Source of the DNA: an uncultured Clostridium sp.
Lineage (GTDB): Bacteria; Bacillota; Clostridia; Lachnospirales; Lachnospiraceae
Assembly (NCBI GenBank): GCA_900544905.1
Contig: UQXF01000121.1
Span: 1 to 7,407 of the forward strand
Reading direction: 5' to 3'
DNA: 7,407 nt
Shown here: piece by piece, positions 1 to 5,455 of the stretch
How positions within the stretch are numbered: the first letter of the stretch is position 1
Layout: each line of letters opens with the position of its first letter
Translations under genes and position numbers: made by a program
Notes under the pieces: generated by a model
Seen by the model: the letters and a program-made list of their open reading frames with translations, nothing else
What the model was told of the DNA's origin: nothing
Database searches by the model: none

Positions 1-47
1 GAGATGACGTCGAGTCTCGTGGGCTCGGAGATGTGTATAAGAGACAG
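1..47. other. Illumina Nextera adapter remnant (artefact)
   Basis: This is not genomic DNA. Bases 14-28 read GTCTCGTGGGCTCGG and bases 29-47 are the 19-base Tn5 mosaic end AGATGTGTATAAGAGACAG; together they are the Nextera read-2 transposase adapter. Bases 1-5 (GAGAT) match the end of the P7 primer. Bases 6-13 (GACGTCGA) then sit exactly where the 8-base i7 index belongs, and from memory match a Nextera XT v2 index. The genomic insert therefore starts at base 48, and the left boundary of the contig says nothing about the real neighbourhood. The mosaic end must not be annotated as a natural transposon end. Confidence 0.97.
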
Positions 48-191
48 CTATAGTATAGATAGGGTGCAATTTTTGTTTTCAAACAGATTTATAGGCGTAA
101 TATCTCCCGGATATTGTGCCATTTCAATTGAAAACTTTGTTTTAACCGGGATATAAAATGCCGGATTAGGCTGTTTCCGGCAGTCTGCCAT
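48..191 (-). CDS. possible 47-residue small ORF overlapping the regulator tail
   Basis: A reading frame different from that of the winged-helix gene is open from an in-frame TAA near base 210 down to a TAG at 48-50, with an ATG at 189-191. The product would begin MADCRKQPNPAFYIP and later carry MAQYPGDITPINLF. Its codons look more like coding DNA than those of the annotated frame over the same bases: many begin with G (GAA, GCA, GAC, GTT, GGA, GAT), whereas the regulator frame is full of CGG and rare-looking codons. Against it: the ribosome site is poor (only GCGGAA just upstream) and it overlaps the larger gene by about 100 bases. I do not recognise the product. It could be a real small gene, or the true continuation of a frameshifted upstream gene. 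The stop codon directly abuts the adapter junction. Confidence 0.35.
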   Translation of the reverse strand: MADCRKQPNPAFYIPVKTKFSIEMAQYPGDITPINLFENKNCTLSIL

Positions 192-952
192 TTCCGCTTC
201 GGGGAATTCTTAATTATATGATTTTGTGGATTCTGTATATTTTTTCCGGATTCCGGACTATGCTCCGGTGCTTTATCCTGTTTATCTTCTGTAGTTCTCC
301 CCTCCTGTTCGGAAAGCTGATACATGCTTCCAGTCAACTGCATAACAAGATAATCCTGGTTGCGTAAGATAGTATGCTTTACCTTCAGGAGTCCTTTACT
401 TCTCAGCATATTAAGAAGCCTTTTAAAGGTATTTCTCCTGACGCCAATTGCGTCCATAAATGCCTGCGGTTTGTCATAAACCATTCCCTTTTTATTTGCA
501 CGGTGGCACAAATAAATCAACAGAAGCTTCTCTCCTGCAGTCAGCTCCATACTGTATATCTTTTGAATTTCACTAACCTTATGTATCTGATTATCAGGGA
601 TATTGAAAGAAAAATCATTCAAAAAATCATATTCCTGGTCGGCATACAGCATTTGTCCTGGAGCATCCTCTGTTACACCCAGGTTAAATACATACTGGTT
701 GGAAAGCTGTTGATGGTTATACCAGCGGTCCTTCCGGATAATGTATCCGGCTTTTTCCAGCTTCCGCATATTGTACTGGACGGTACGTCTGCATACATTT
801 AACGCTTTCGCAATTGTCTCAACAGCCGGAAAGCACTGCTCCTTATTTGATTTGTGTACCAGGTACTGCAGGAGCAGAATTGTTCCTTTCTTCAACTGGC
901 GGTCCTTATAGGCTGCATTTAACAAGTCATATTTTGTCTCAAATCTCTGCAT
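89..952 (-). CDS. tandem winged-helix DNA-binding protein (regulator or Rep-like)
   Basis: A 287-residue protein with two winged-helix modules. The first (about residues 18-80) has a helix-turn-helix around ETIAKALNVCRRTVQYNMRK and a wing ending KAGYIIRK. The second (about 136-205) follows the same plan around QAFMDAIGVRRNTFKRLL. This layout is known in helix-turn-helix domain proteins of Firmicute mobile elements and also in plasmid initiator proteins, so it may control transfer genes or act in replication; the sequence does not decide. Residues 215-250 are polar and probably disordered. The start at 952 has an AGGAGG (961-966) 8 bases upstream. A terminator-like hairpin ends only 5 bases before that site, suggesting attenuation. 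Residues after about 249 (PKRKWQTAGN onward) look atypical, and another frame across the same bases looks more protein-like, so the C-terminus may be frameshifted. There are no catalytic motifs. Confidence 0.75.
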   Translation of the reverse strand: MQRFETKYDLLNAAYKDRQLKKGTILLLQYLVHKSNKEQCFPAVETIAKALNVCRRTVQYNMRKLEKAGYIIRKDRWYNHQQLSNQYVFNLGVTEDAPGQMLYADQEYDFLNDFSFNIPDNQIHKVSEIQKIYSMELTAGEKLLLIYLCHRANKKGMVYDKPQAFMDAIGVRRNTFKRLLNMLRSKGLLKVKHTILRNQDYLVMQLTGSMYQLSEQEGRTTEDKQDKAPEHSPESGKNIQNPQNHIIKNSPKRKWQTAGNSLIRHFISRLKQSFQLKWHNIREILRL

Positions 953-960
953 AACTATTT

Positions 961-966
961 CCTCCT
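961..966 (-). promoter_or_regulatory. ribosome binding site of the winged-helix gene
   Basis: A perfect AGGAGG on the minus strand, 8 bases before the ATG at 952. It fixes this start and lies just downstream of the hairpin T-run at 971-976. Confidence 0.85.
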
Positions 967-970
967 AATT

Positions 971-995
971 AAAAAAGCTCCGGATTACCCGAAGC
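971..995 (-). terminator. attenuator-like hairpin before the winged-helix gene
   Basis: On the minus strand, GCTTCGG (995-989) and CCGGAGC (983-977) form a 7-pair stem (one G-U) around a 5-base loop, followed by six T residues (976-971). This is a textbook intrinsic terminator. It is placed after the likely promoter and 4 bases before the AGGAGG of the next gene, so it lies inside the leader and would cut off transcription unless read through. The plus strand also shows T residues after the stem (1001-1005), so it can work in both directions. Confidence 0.7.
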
Positions 996-1040
996 CTGAT
1001 TTTTTCATATTCTGTCTTGTAACTTATAAATAATTGTGCT

Positions 1041-1069
1041 ATTATAAACATGCATAATTATTTCCGTAT
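1041..1069 (-). promoter_or_regulatory. putative promoter of the winged-helix gene
   Basis: The minus strand has a perfect TATAAT at 1046-1041. At 17-base spacing the -35 position (1069-1064) reads ATACGG, which is weak. A transcript would start near 1034 and carry a leader of about 80 bases including the hairpin at 971-995. A weak -35 covered by a dyad (1066-1091) suggests dependence on a bound protein. The assignment rests on the -10 box alone. Confidence 0.4.
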
Positions 1070-1091
1070 GGCAGATATATGTTTGTCATAC
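1066..1091. promoter_or_regulatory. operator-like inverted repeat
   Basis: GTATGGCA (1066-1073) and TGTCATAC (1084-1091) are inverted copies matching at 7 of 8 positions around a 10-base AT-rich centre. Half-site centres are about 18 bases apart, nearly two helical turns. The dyad covers the expected -35 region of the putative promoter of the winged-helix gene, which encodes a DNA-binding protein, so autoregulation is a reasonable guess. No protein is assigned from sequence. Confidence 0.4.
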
Positions 1092-1096
1092 CGTTT

Positions 1097-1127
1097 AAAA
1101 GAAGGGTGTTGTCAGCATCCTTCTTTT
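1097..1127. terminator. bidirectional intrinsic terminator
   Basis: AAAAGAAGGGTG (1097-1108) pairs with CATCCTTCTTTT (1116-1127) over 12 positions, with one G-U type pair, around a 7-base loop. It has A and T tracts on both sides. It separates the toxin-antitoxin region from the winged-helix gene, and would stop minus-strand read-through of the toxin mRNA. Confidence 0.75.
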
Positions 1128-1143
1128 AATTATTAGATAATTA

Positions 1144-1172
1144 TTGATTTTATTTTCTTACAATGCTATAAT
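1144..1172 (+). promoter_or_regulatory. strong promoter of the antitoxin RNA
   Basis: TTGATT (1144-1149), a 17-base spacer, and a perfect TATAAT (1167-1172) preceded by TGC, which makes an extended -10. The bases just upstream (about 1127-1143) are nearly all A/T and contain TAATTATT twice, like an UP element. This is the best sigma-A promoter in the window, yet no plus-strand protein gene follows it, which points to a non-coding transcript. Confidence 0.8.
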
Positions 1173-1180
1173 GAGTACAT

Positions 1181-1208
1181 AAAAAGAGCAACCGCCCACA
1201 AAGTGGTT
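1181..1208 (-). terminator. probable terminator of the toxin mRNA
   Basis: On the minus strand AACCAC-TTT-GTGGGCGGTT can fold with CAC/GTG and AACC/GGTT pairs around a GC bulge, and is followed by GCTC and five T residues (1185-1181). A toxin transcript ending here would overlap the full antitoxin RNA. Confidence 0.5.
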
Positions 1209-1222
1209 AGCCTATCAGAGTT

Positions 1223-1266
1223 AAAATACCTACCTGTACCGGCTAAGTAACAAGGTAGGTATTTTT
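1223..1266. terminator. bidirectional terminator shared by toxin and antitoxin
   Basis: Perfect 13-base arms (1223-1235 and 1253-1265) enclose a 17-base loop that can add a TAC/GTA pairing. The plus strand ends in a five-T run (1262-1266), so it is a good terminator for the antitoxin RNA. The minus strand has only four T residues after the stem and may leak, which allows a longer toxin mRNA. The right arm touches the toxin stop codon. Confidence 0.8.
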
Positions 1267-1357
1267 ATTTTCGCTTGTTATTCCTATCTATGTAGGCAAG
1301 CAGTGTGATTAAAAATGTTGCAAACAAGATTAAATCCTGAAAAGAAAACATTTCCAT
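1265..1357 (-). CDS. holin-like type I toxin, 30 residues
   Basis: A 30-codon gene. The product starts MEMFSFQDLILFATF, continues with a hydrophobic helix (about residues 9-22) and ends in the charged tail YIDRNNKRK. Size, a single membrane helix with a polar N-terminus, and the LLAYID-NNKRK ending are typical of small putative holin-like toxins of Firmicutes. They act in the cytoplasmic membrane and are the toxin half of type I systems. The ribosome site GGGAGG (about 1371-1366) lies 8 bases before the ATG at 1357. A second copy of the complementary motif upstream in the leader can pair with it and hide it. A convergent promoter and antisense RNA overlap its 3' end. The gene has its own extended -10 promoter 34 bases after the hydrolase stop. 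Function is inferred from architecture; toxicity is not shown by sequence alone. Confidence 0.8.
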   Translation of the reverse strand: MEMFSFQDLILFATFLITLLAYIDRNNKRK

Positions 1358-1365
1358 CTGCACCA

Positions 1366-1393
1366 CCTCCCCTCTTTTGTAAAGTTCGGGAGG
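1366..1393 (-). promoter_or_regulatory. sequestered ribosome site in the toxin leader
   Basis: In the toxin mRNA, GCCUCCC (1394-1388) can pair with GGGAGGU (1371-1365): six G-C/A-U pairs plus a closing G-U, with a 16-base loop. The second arm is the Shine-Dalgarno sequence itself. Hiding the ribosome site in the full-length mRNA is a known feature of type I toxins and would keep basal translation low. Confidence 0.6.
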
Positions 1394-1425
1394 CTGTCCA
1401 CCTTGTACACGATTGCTCTTTGACT

Positions 1426-1434
1426 ATTGTACCA
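1426..1434 (-). promoter_or_regulatory. putative toxin promoter (extended -10)
   Basis: The minus strand reads TGGTACAAT (1434-1426), an extended -10 with one mismatch to TATAAT. At 17-base spacing the -35 position is TAGAAA, which is weak. A start near 1419 gives a leader of about 60 bases that includes the ribosome-site hairpin. No terminator is visible between the hydrolase stop (1465) and this point, so read-through from the transfer operon is also possible. Confidence 0.5.
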
Positions 1435-1464
1435 TATATTCTACCCTGTTTCTACCAGAATTTC

Positions 1465-2751
1465 TCACCATATACATTTATCATAAAACACGTTATCACC
1501 TACATTTACTCCTTTCTTTTCAATTTTCAATTTCTTTGCATAATCCGCTGATATAAAATAGCATCTGCTTCCTATCGGATTCTTCGCTGTACCCTCTAGC
1601 ACTGCCCTGGCTGACTTTAATGCCCAGGACGGCGGTTTGCTTAGGTATGTATTCCATGGACTGTTAAACTGCCCTTTGGCGGTGACTACTTCCTTTACAG
1701 TTGAGCCAAAGCCTTTGGCATTTACCCGGTTCATGACAACATATCCCACTGCATACTGTCCCTCCTTGCTGGTAGAAAGGGATTCTGCAGCAATACATGC
1801 TGCCATATACTTCAAATCTTCTTCTGAATAATCTGCCTTGATGAGGCGTCCATACCCACATGGTTTTCGGTAACTGATGTCTGATATCTTGATGCCTCCC
1901 TGGGGATACGGTGCAGAGTTGCTGGCATGTATTACCTGGTTGTTTCCAATATACATCGTAACATGGGTAATGCTGGCAGTACTGCTGCCATAAAAGAGCA
2001 GGTCTCCGGGCAACAGCTCCTTTTTCGTAATCTTTTCTGAAGCATTGTACTGCTCCTGTGCTGTCCGGGGAATAGTGATATCAAAATGTTCGTATATCTT
2101 CATGGTAAATCCGGAGCAGTCTGCACCTTTTGTAAGGCTTGTCCCTCCATATATATAGGGATTGCCGATAAACTGCTTTGCGTAGGAAACCATTTCCTTT
2201 CTCATCCCGGTTGTGGCCGTGGTGGAATAGGCAATCTCTTCCTTTGGGTTCACGTAATCTAACGGATTTACATATTTTCCATCCTTCAATACCGCAAAAT
2301 GGCTATGTGGACCGCTTGAAATGCCCGTATTTCCCGATAAAGCTATCACCTCCCCCTTTGCTACGGTATCCCCGGTCTTTACCAACAGAGTACTGTTATG
2401 CATGTAATAAGTGGTATAATGTTCGTCATGCTTTATGGCAATCCAGTTCCCTTCCGATGCGGAGCTTTCTGCCACTGTAACAGTACCTCCTTTTGACGCC
2501 ACTACATCCGTTCCCTCCCGGCATGCGATATCAATGCCCTTATGGTCTGTAGATGCACCGGCAGTTGGAGACGTTCTTTTCCCGAAATAAGAAGAAATAG
2601 TCCTGCAGTCCGGAACCGGCCACATCCATTCGTTTGTGCCGTAATAATATCCATTATCTTCACTATCCTGAAACAGGCTTCCTAAAATGGCGCAGAAAAT
2701 AAGGAGAAATCCGAAGAATCCCCCTATACTCCACGCCATTACCCGGTTCAT
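1465..2751 (-). CDS. membrane-anchored three-domain cell-wall hydrolase (M23, NlpC/P60, SleB-like)
   Basis: A conjugation-associated peptidoglycan hydrolase of 428 residues that would open the donor wall for the mating channel. A membrane anchor (about residues 5-27) has no clear cleavage site. The M23 endopeptidase domain (45-170) has H70 and D74 (DHKGID), H118 and the H149-S-H151 motif. The NlpC/P60 domain (185-305) has catalytic C212 (ADCSGF), H263 (THVTMYIG) and H275. The C-terminal SleB/Hydrolase_2-like domain (310-428) has the likely catalytic E323 (AACIAAESLS). All three look intact. An upstream ATG at 2784 exists, but the ATG at 2749-2751 is preferred: it overlaps the ATPase stop as ATGA, and GGAAGG precedes it closely. 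Its place right after the VirB4 gene matches PrgJ-PrgK of enterococcal plasmids and the Tn916 transfer module, though here no VirB6-like gene intervenes. Confidence 0.92.
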   Translation of the reverse strand: MNRVMAWSIGGFFGFLLIFCAILGSLFQDSEDNGYYYGTNEWMWPVPDCRTISSYFGKRTSPTAGASTDHKGIDIACREGTDVVASKGGTVTVAESSASEGNWIAIKHDEHYTTYYMHNSTLLVKTGDTVAKGEVIALSGNTGISSGPHSHFAVLKDGKYVNPLDYVNPKEEIAYSTTATTGMRKEMVSYAKQFIGNPYIYGGTSLTKGADCSGFTMKIYEHFDITIPRTAQEQYNASEKITKKELLPGDLLFYGSSTASITHVTMYIGNNQVIHASNSAPYPQGGIKISDISYRKPCGYGRLIKADYSEEDLKYMAACIAAESLSTSKEGQYAVGYVVMNRVNAKGFGSTVKEVVTAKGQFNSPWNTYLSKPPSWALKSARAVLEGTAKNPIGSRCYFISADYAKKLKIEKKGVNVGDNVFYDKCIW

Positions 2752-4583
2752 CACCTTCCCCCAGCAGAACCAAAGTACGACCACTTGTATTCTGCTATTT
2801 CAAACTGAACCTTCATGTGCATATGACCAATTATCATAAGTGCCAGCCCTTTCTGCATCATTTCCAGAGTTTCCTCTTCTGCCTCCGTCAGATTATATAA
2901 CGCAACCGTATCCTTCAGGTTTTGTCCGTCACACCCCATAAGTATTTTAGTTGCGGCAGAATCCAGGATAGCCTGTCCGTATATCTTCACGGAATCATCC
3001 AAAAAGTCAACGACTGAATGGGATACCAGTACAAAGGAAATCTCATACTTACGCCCACGCTTTAATCCGTTTCTCAGGAAAACCAGTGCCTGTGGTATCT
3101 TCCGGTCAATCATCAGATATGCCTCGTCTGCCACAATCATTGTCTTTTCTTTCCTGTCTTTGGAAGCGTCCGTCCAAATCCATGTAAGAATGTTGTAATA
3201 CTGTGCCCCCTTAATATAATCCGGCGCATTGTTCTGCAGGTCATGCGTATCAATAACCGTAATATTGGAATCAAGGTCAATAGTTGTGTGGCCATCCCAT
3301 AAAAACTGCAGGGAGCCTGTAACCATATTTCCGATAAACCCTTTTAAGGCAAGCAGATTCTCTTCCCTCTGCGTTTTCGTATCCAGAACCGGCTCCAGCT
3401 CCTTTACGATATCCTCATATAAATCTGACATAATTGGATACTCTGTATTATTAAACCTTGTAAAATCTGTATCCCAGTGCATCCCGAACCGACTGTAGGT
3501 TCTTATCAGGATATTCTCCAGCTCGTTGAGCTGCGAAACGGTAATACCGGGACATGCCATTTCAAACCACGATTTCAAATGCATAAGGTATGCCGCCAAA
3601 TCCGGCAGCCCCTTTTTTTCTCCATACTCTCCTTTCTCATCCGGGTCTTCCGGAAGAACCCTGACCTGAAGCGGATTTATCTTTCCAGAACCGCCTCCAG
3701 CATTAATCCAGTTTCCATTCAATTTTTTACACTCCGTTTTATATTCCCGTTCCGGGTCAATAATCAGCAGCCTTGTCCCCATGGCATATTCCATAAGAAT
3801 GATATCCTTTACCTTTGTAGATTTTCCGGTACCAGGTACGCCCATGATTACAATGTGCGAATTATTACGGTCATTCTCCCGTTTCCATGGGTCTAATATC
3901 ATATTGGAATTGGCAGAATTGCTGCTGTTTGTCAGAGTGCCAAATAAATATCCTGACCCGTCATTAAATCCGGAGGATGCAAATGGGAAACCTCCCAATA
4001 TGGAACGTAATGGAGCCGGTTTTTCCAGCACCCCGCTTATCTGTATGTTCTTTATGTAACAGGGTGACATATGCTGATACCCCTCCTTCTGCATGACCGA
4101 CAGCAGGCGAAACCGGTGATGCCCTTTTTTACATTCACCTTTTACCCTGGAATCTGCTTTCTCGATATATTCATCCTGTGCTACCGTCATAATTGTGGTG
4201 GAAACTGCACCTACACTTTCCTCGTTCCTGCACAGGTCATCTAACATCTTGTCTGAATTTTCGATTCCCGCCAGCAGCTTTTTTTCCTGTAATGGGTCTG
4301 TGGTCTCATTCAATTTACGGTTTAATACTTTCATGTTATTGTTGATGACATCCATGGCATCCCCTTCCGGCAAAGGCTCATAAGATATCTCCGCAATAGT
4401 TCCCGGAATATTCATAAGCGGCTCCAGCCACCCATAATCCACACTTTCACTGTATCTCGTGACCCCGTATACCTTTCCAGTGTTTTCCCCGATTGTCAGC
4501 TTATTCTTATACATCAGAAAGCCCATTGGTGATATCATGTTAAGCAGCGAATTATTTATATTTGTCTTTTCCTTTGTCTTCAT
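2751..4583 (-). CDS. VirB4-type conjugative transfer ATPase
   Basis: A 610-residue ATPase of the VirB4/TraC/TraE family that energises assembly of the type IV secretion channel at the inner face of the membrane. Residues 1-200 form the N-terminal domain, which has a PLRSILGGFPFASSGF segment typical of Gram-positive VirB4 proteins. The ATPase domain follows, with Walker A GVPGTGKST (248-256), the LLIIDPEREY strand (272-281), Walker B IVADEAYLM (483-491) with D486 and E487, and the downstream RNGLKRGRKYEISFVLVSHS motif (504-523). Length is slightly below the usual 600-850 residues. GGAGG lies 7 bases before the ATG. The ATG overlaps the previous stop, and the stop overlaps the next start, both as ATGA, so expression is coupled with its neighbours. 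No membrane helix is visible. Confidence 0.95.
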   Translation of the reverse strand: MKTKEKTNINNSLLNMISPMGFLMYKNKLTIGENTGKVYGVTRYSESVDYGWLEPLMNIPGTIAEISYEPLPEGDAMDVINNNMKVLNRKLNETTDPLQEKKLLAGIENSDKMLDDLCRNEESVGAVSTTIMTVAQDEYIEKADSRVKGECKKGHHRFRLLSVMQKEGYQHMSPCYIKNIQISGVLEKPAPLRSILGGFPFASSGFNDGSGYLFGTLTNSSNSANSNMILDPWKRENDRNNSHIVIMGVPGTGKSTKVKDIILMEYAMGTRLLIIDPEREYKTECKKLNGNWINAGGGSGKINPLQVRVLPEDPDEKGEYGEKKGLPDLAAYLMHLKSWFEMACPGITVSQLNELENILIRTYSRFGMHWDTDFTRFNNTEYPIMSDLYEDIVKELEPVLDTKTQREENLLALKGFIGNMVTGSLQFLWDGHTTIDLDSNITVIDTHDLQNNAPDYIKGAQYYNILTWIWTDASKDRKEKTMIVADEAYLMIDRKIPQALVFLRNGLKRGRKYEISFVLVSHSVVDFLDDSVKIYGQAILDSAATKILMGCDGQNLKDTVALYNLTEAEEETLEMMQKGLALMIIGHMHMKVQFEIAEYKWSYFGSAGGR

Positions 4584-5260
4584 ATGCCTTCCTCCATTTC
4601 TGTAATAATCGGGAAGCCTGGCTCTGCATTTGTATCCTCTGCATTAATGTAAGCCGGATTGTGTACCAGGTTGCAGAACCGTATAATATCCGGTTTCTTC
4701 AAAATATGTCCGGTAATGCCTATGGATGCATAGGCAGATACAACCTGTCTTGCACGCTCCAGCAGTTCTGCTTCCGCCCCTTCCCTGTTCTGTGTCCATA
4801 TCTTAATGTAGAACTGACGTTCAATCGCTTCACCACCGCCAACCCTTTTCTGCAGTTCATTCATTTCCTGTTTTAACAACTTTTTCCTGACCGGATTATC
4901 CGTATCATCCCGCAACTGGCGGTACTGGCTGATAAGCTGTGAAATGTCCATAGGCCGTGATACTGCCGTCAATATCCACGGGTGCCGGTCTTTGGAAACC
5001 TCCGCTACCAGGGTGTTTGTTTTCATCCTCTTTTCCCTCCGGGACCACAGGGAAGACATCGGCGGCTGTAAACGGACATAAGATATACAGTAATTGTCCC
5101 TGGTATACAGCACATGGTCTACAATATCCGCTACATTGATAAAATCCTGTGCAGATACCTCTGTTCCGGTATCCTTTGCCGCAGATTTACTTTTGCCGGA
5201 CATGGATAATAAAATCATTCCGGCCAAACAAACAAGTATTATAATAATGGGAAATATCAT
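4580..5260 (-). CDS. membrane-anchored protein resembling the VirB4/TraC N-terminal domain
   Basis: A 226-residue protein with an N-terminal membrane helix (about residues 2-20, very rich in I, L and V) and a short KSKSAAK linker. The cytoplasmic region (about 40-210) resembles the N-terminal domain of VirB4/TraC ATPases: FINVADIVDHVLYTRDNYCISYVRL, then PWILTAVSRPMD, a coiled region with QYRQLRDDTDNPVRKKLL, then ERQFYIKIW, AELLERARQVVSAYASIGI and IIRFCNLVHNPAYI. No Walker motif is present, so it is not an ATPase. It is probably a membrane partner that docks the neighbouring VirB4 protein. The ATG overlaps the upstream stop (ATGA), with AAAGGAGG about 10 bases before it; its own stop overlaps the VirB4 start. 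The family assignment is by pattern recognition and is moderately sure. Confidence 0.7.
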   Translation of the reverse strand: MIFPIIIILVCLAGMILLSMSGKSKSAAKDTGTEVSAQDFINVADIVDHVLYTRDNYCISYVRLQPPMSSLWSRREKRMKTNTLVAEVSKDRHPWILTAVSRPMDISQLISQYRQLRDDTDNPVRKKLLKQEMNELQKRVGGGEAIERQFYIKIWTQNREGAEAELLERARQVVSAYASIGITGHILKKPDIIRFCNLVHNPAYINAEDTNAEPGFPIITEMEEGI

Positions 5261-5451
5261 TTTCTCTTATCCTCCTTTCTTACAGCATCCTCCGGACAGG
5301 ATGCTTCTCCCTGAAGCATCTCATGGATTCTTCTGGATTCTACAGAATCAATCCAAAACGGAGTAATGTCAATATATTTACGCCCTTCTGCTGTTATCCT
5401 TTTCAGTCCAAGCTCTTCCGGCGTAAAAGTCCTTACATGCTCTTTTTCCAT
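5257..5451 (-). CDS. 64-residue small protein heading the transfer cassette
   Basis: A hydrophilic, highly charged 64-residue protein beginning MEKEHVRTFTPEELGLKR, with no membrane helix, cysteine pair or recognised motif; I do not recognise the family. It looks real because GGAGG (5458-5462) lies 6 bases before the ATG, and its stop overlaps the start of the membrane-anchored gene as ATGA. That makes it the first of four translationally coupled genes. The leader carries a hairpin (5468-5495) and a 23-base sequence also found in front of ssb. It may be a small cytoplasmic accessory or regulator of transfer; this is only inferred from position. Confidence 0.7.
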   Translation of the reverse strand: MEKEHVRTFTPEELGLKRITAEGRKYIDITPFWIDSVESRRIHEMLQGEASCPEDAVRKEDKRK

Positions 5452-5455
5452 ATGT

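Larger units (their letters stand above)
1179..1268 (+). ncRNA. putative type I antitoxin RNA, antisense to the toxin mRNA 3' end
   Basis: The strong promoter at 1144-1172 predicts a start near 1179. The perfect 13-base inverted repeat AAAATACCTACCT (1223-1235) / AGGTAGGTATTTT (1253-1265), followed by further T residues, predicts an end near 1268, giving an RNA of about 90 bases. It contains a small hairpin CCAC-AAA-GTGG (1196-1206). It is complementary to the stop codon and the whole predicted 3' untranslated region of the toxin gene, the convergent arrangement known for txpA/ratA-type modules. By analogy it would block toxin translation or trigger mRNA decay. The ends are predicted from sequence only. 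Confidence 0.7.

Noticed and set aside
29..47. Tn5 mosaic end, suggesting a transposon boundary
   Set aside because: It is fused to the synthetic Nextera sequence and an index, so it comes from library preparation and not from a natural insertion.
374..802. Plus-strand open frame of 142 codons
   Set aside because: It lies wholly opposite the winged-helix gene, has no convincing ribosome site and no recognisable domain; it is an antisense shadow.
1097..1140. CRISPR-like or tandem repeat array in the AT-rich intergenic region
   Set aside because: Only a single inverted repeat and one 8-base direct repeat (TAATTATT twice) are present; there are no regular spacers.
953..1464. tRNA gene, attachment site or origin of transfer in the non-coding stretch
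   Set aside because: No cloverleaf or CCA-type end is visible, no relaxase is nearby and there is no repeat pair that would mark an att site; the inverted repeats are explained by terminators and the toxin-antitoxin module.
1315..1551. Plus-strand open frame of 78 codons across the toxin and hydrolase 3' end
   Set aside because: It is antisense to the toxin gene and its promoter region, has a poor ribosome site and unlikely composition (many F, P, I); the minus-strand toxin explains the region better.
2752..2784. Longer hydrolase start at 2784 (11 extra residues)
   Set aside because: It would overlap the ATPase gene by 34 bases and place tryptophan/cysteine-rich residues before the anchor; the ATGA junction at 2749-2753 with its own GGAAGG is the better start.
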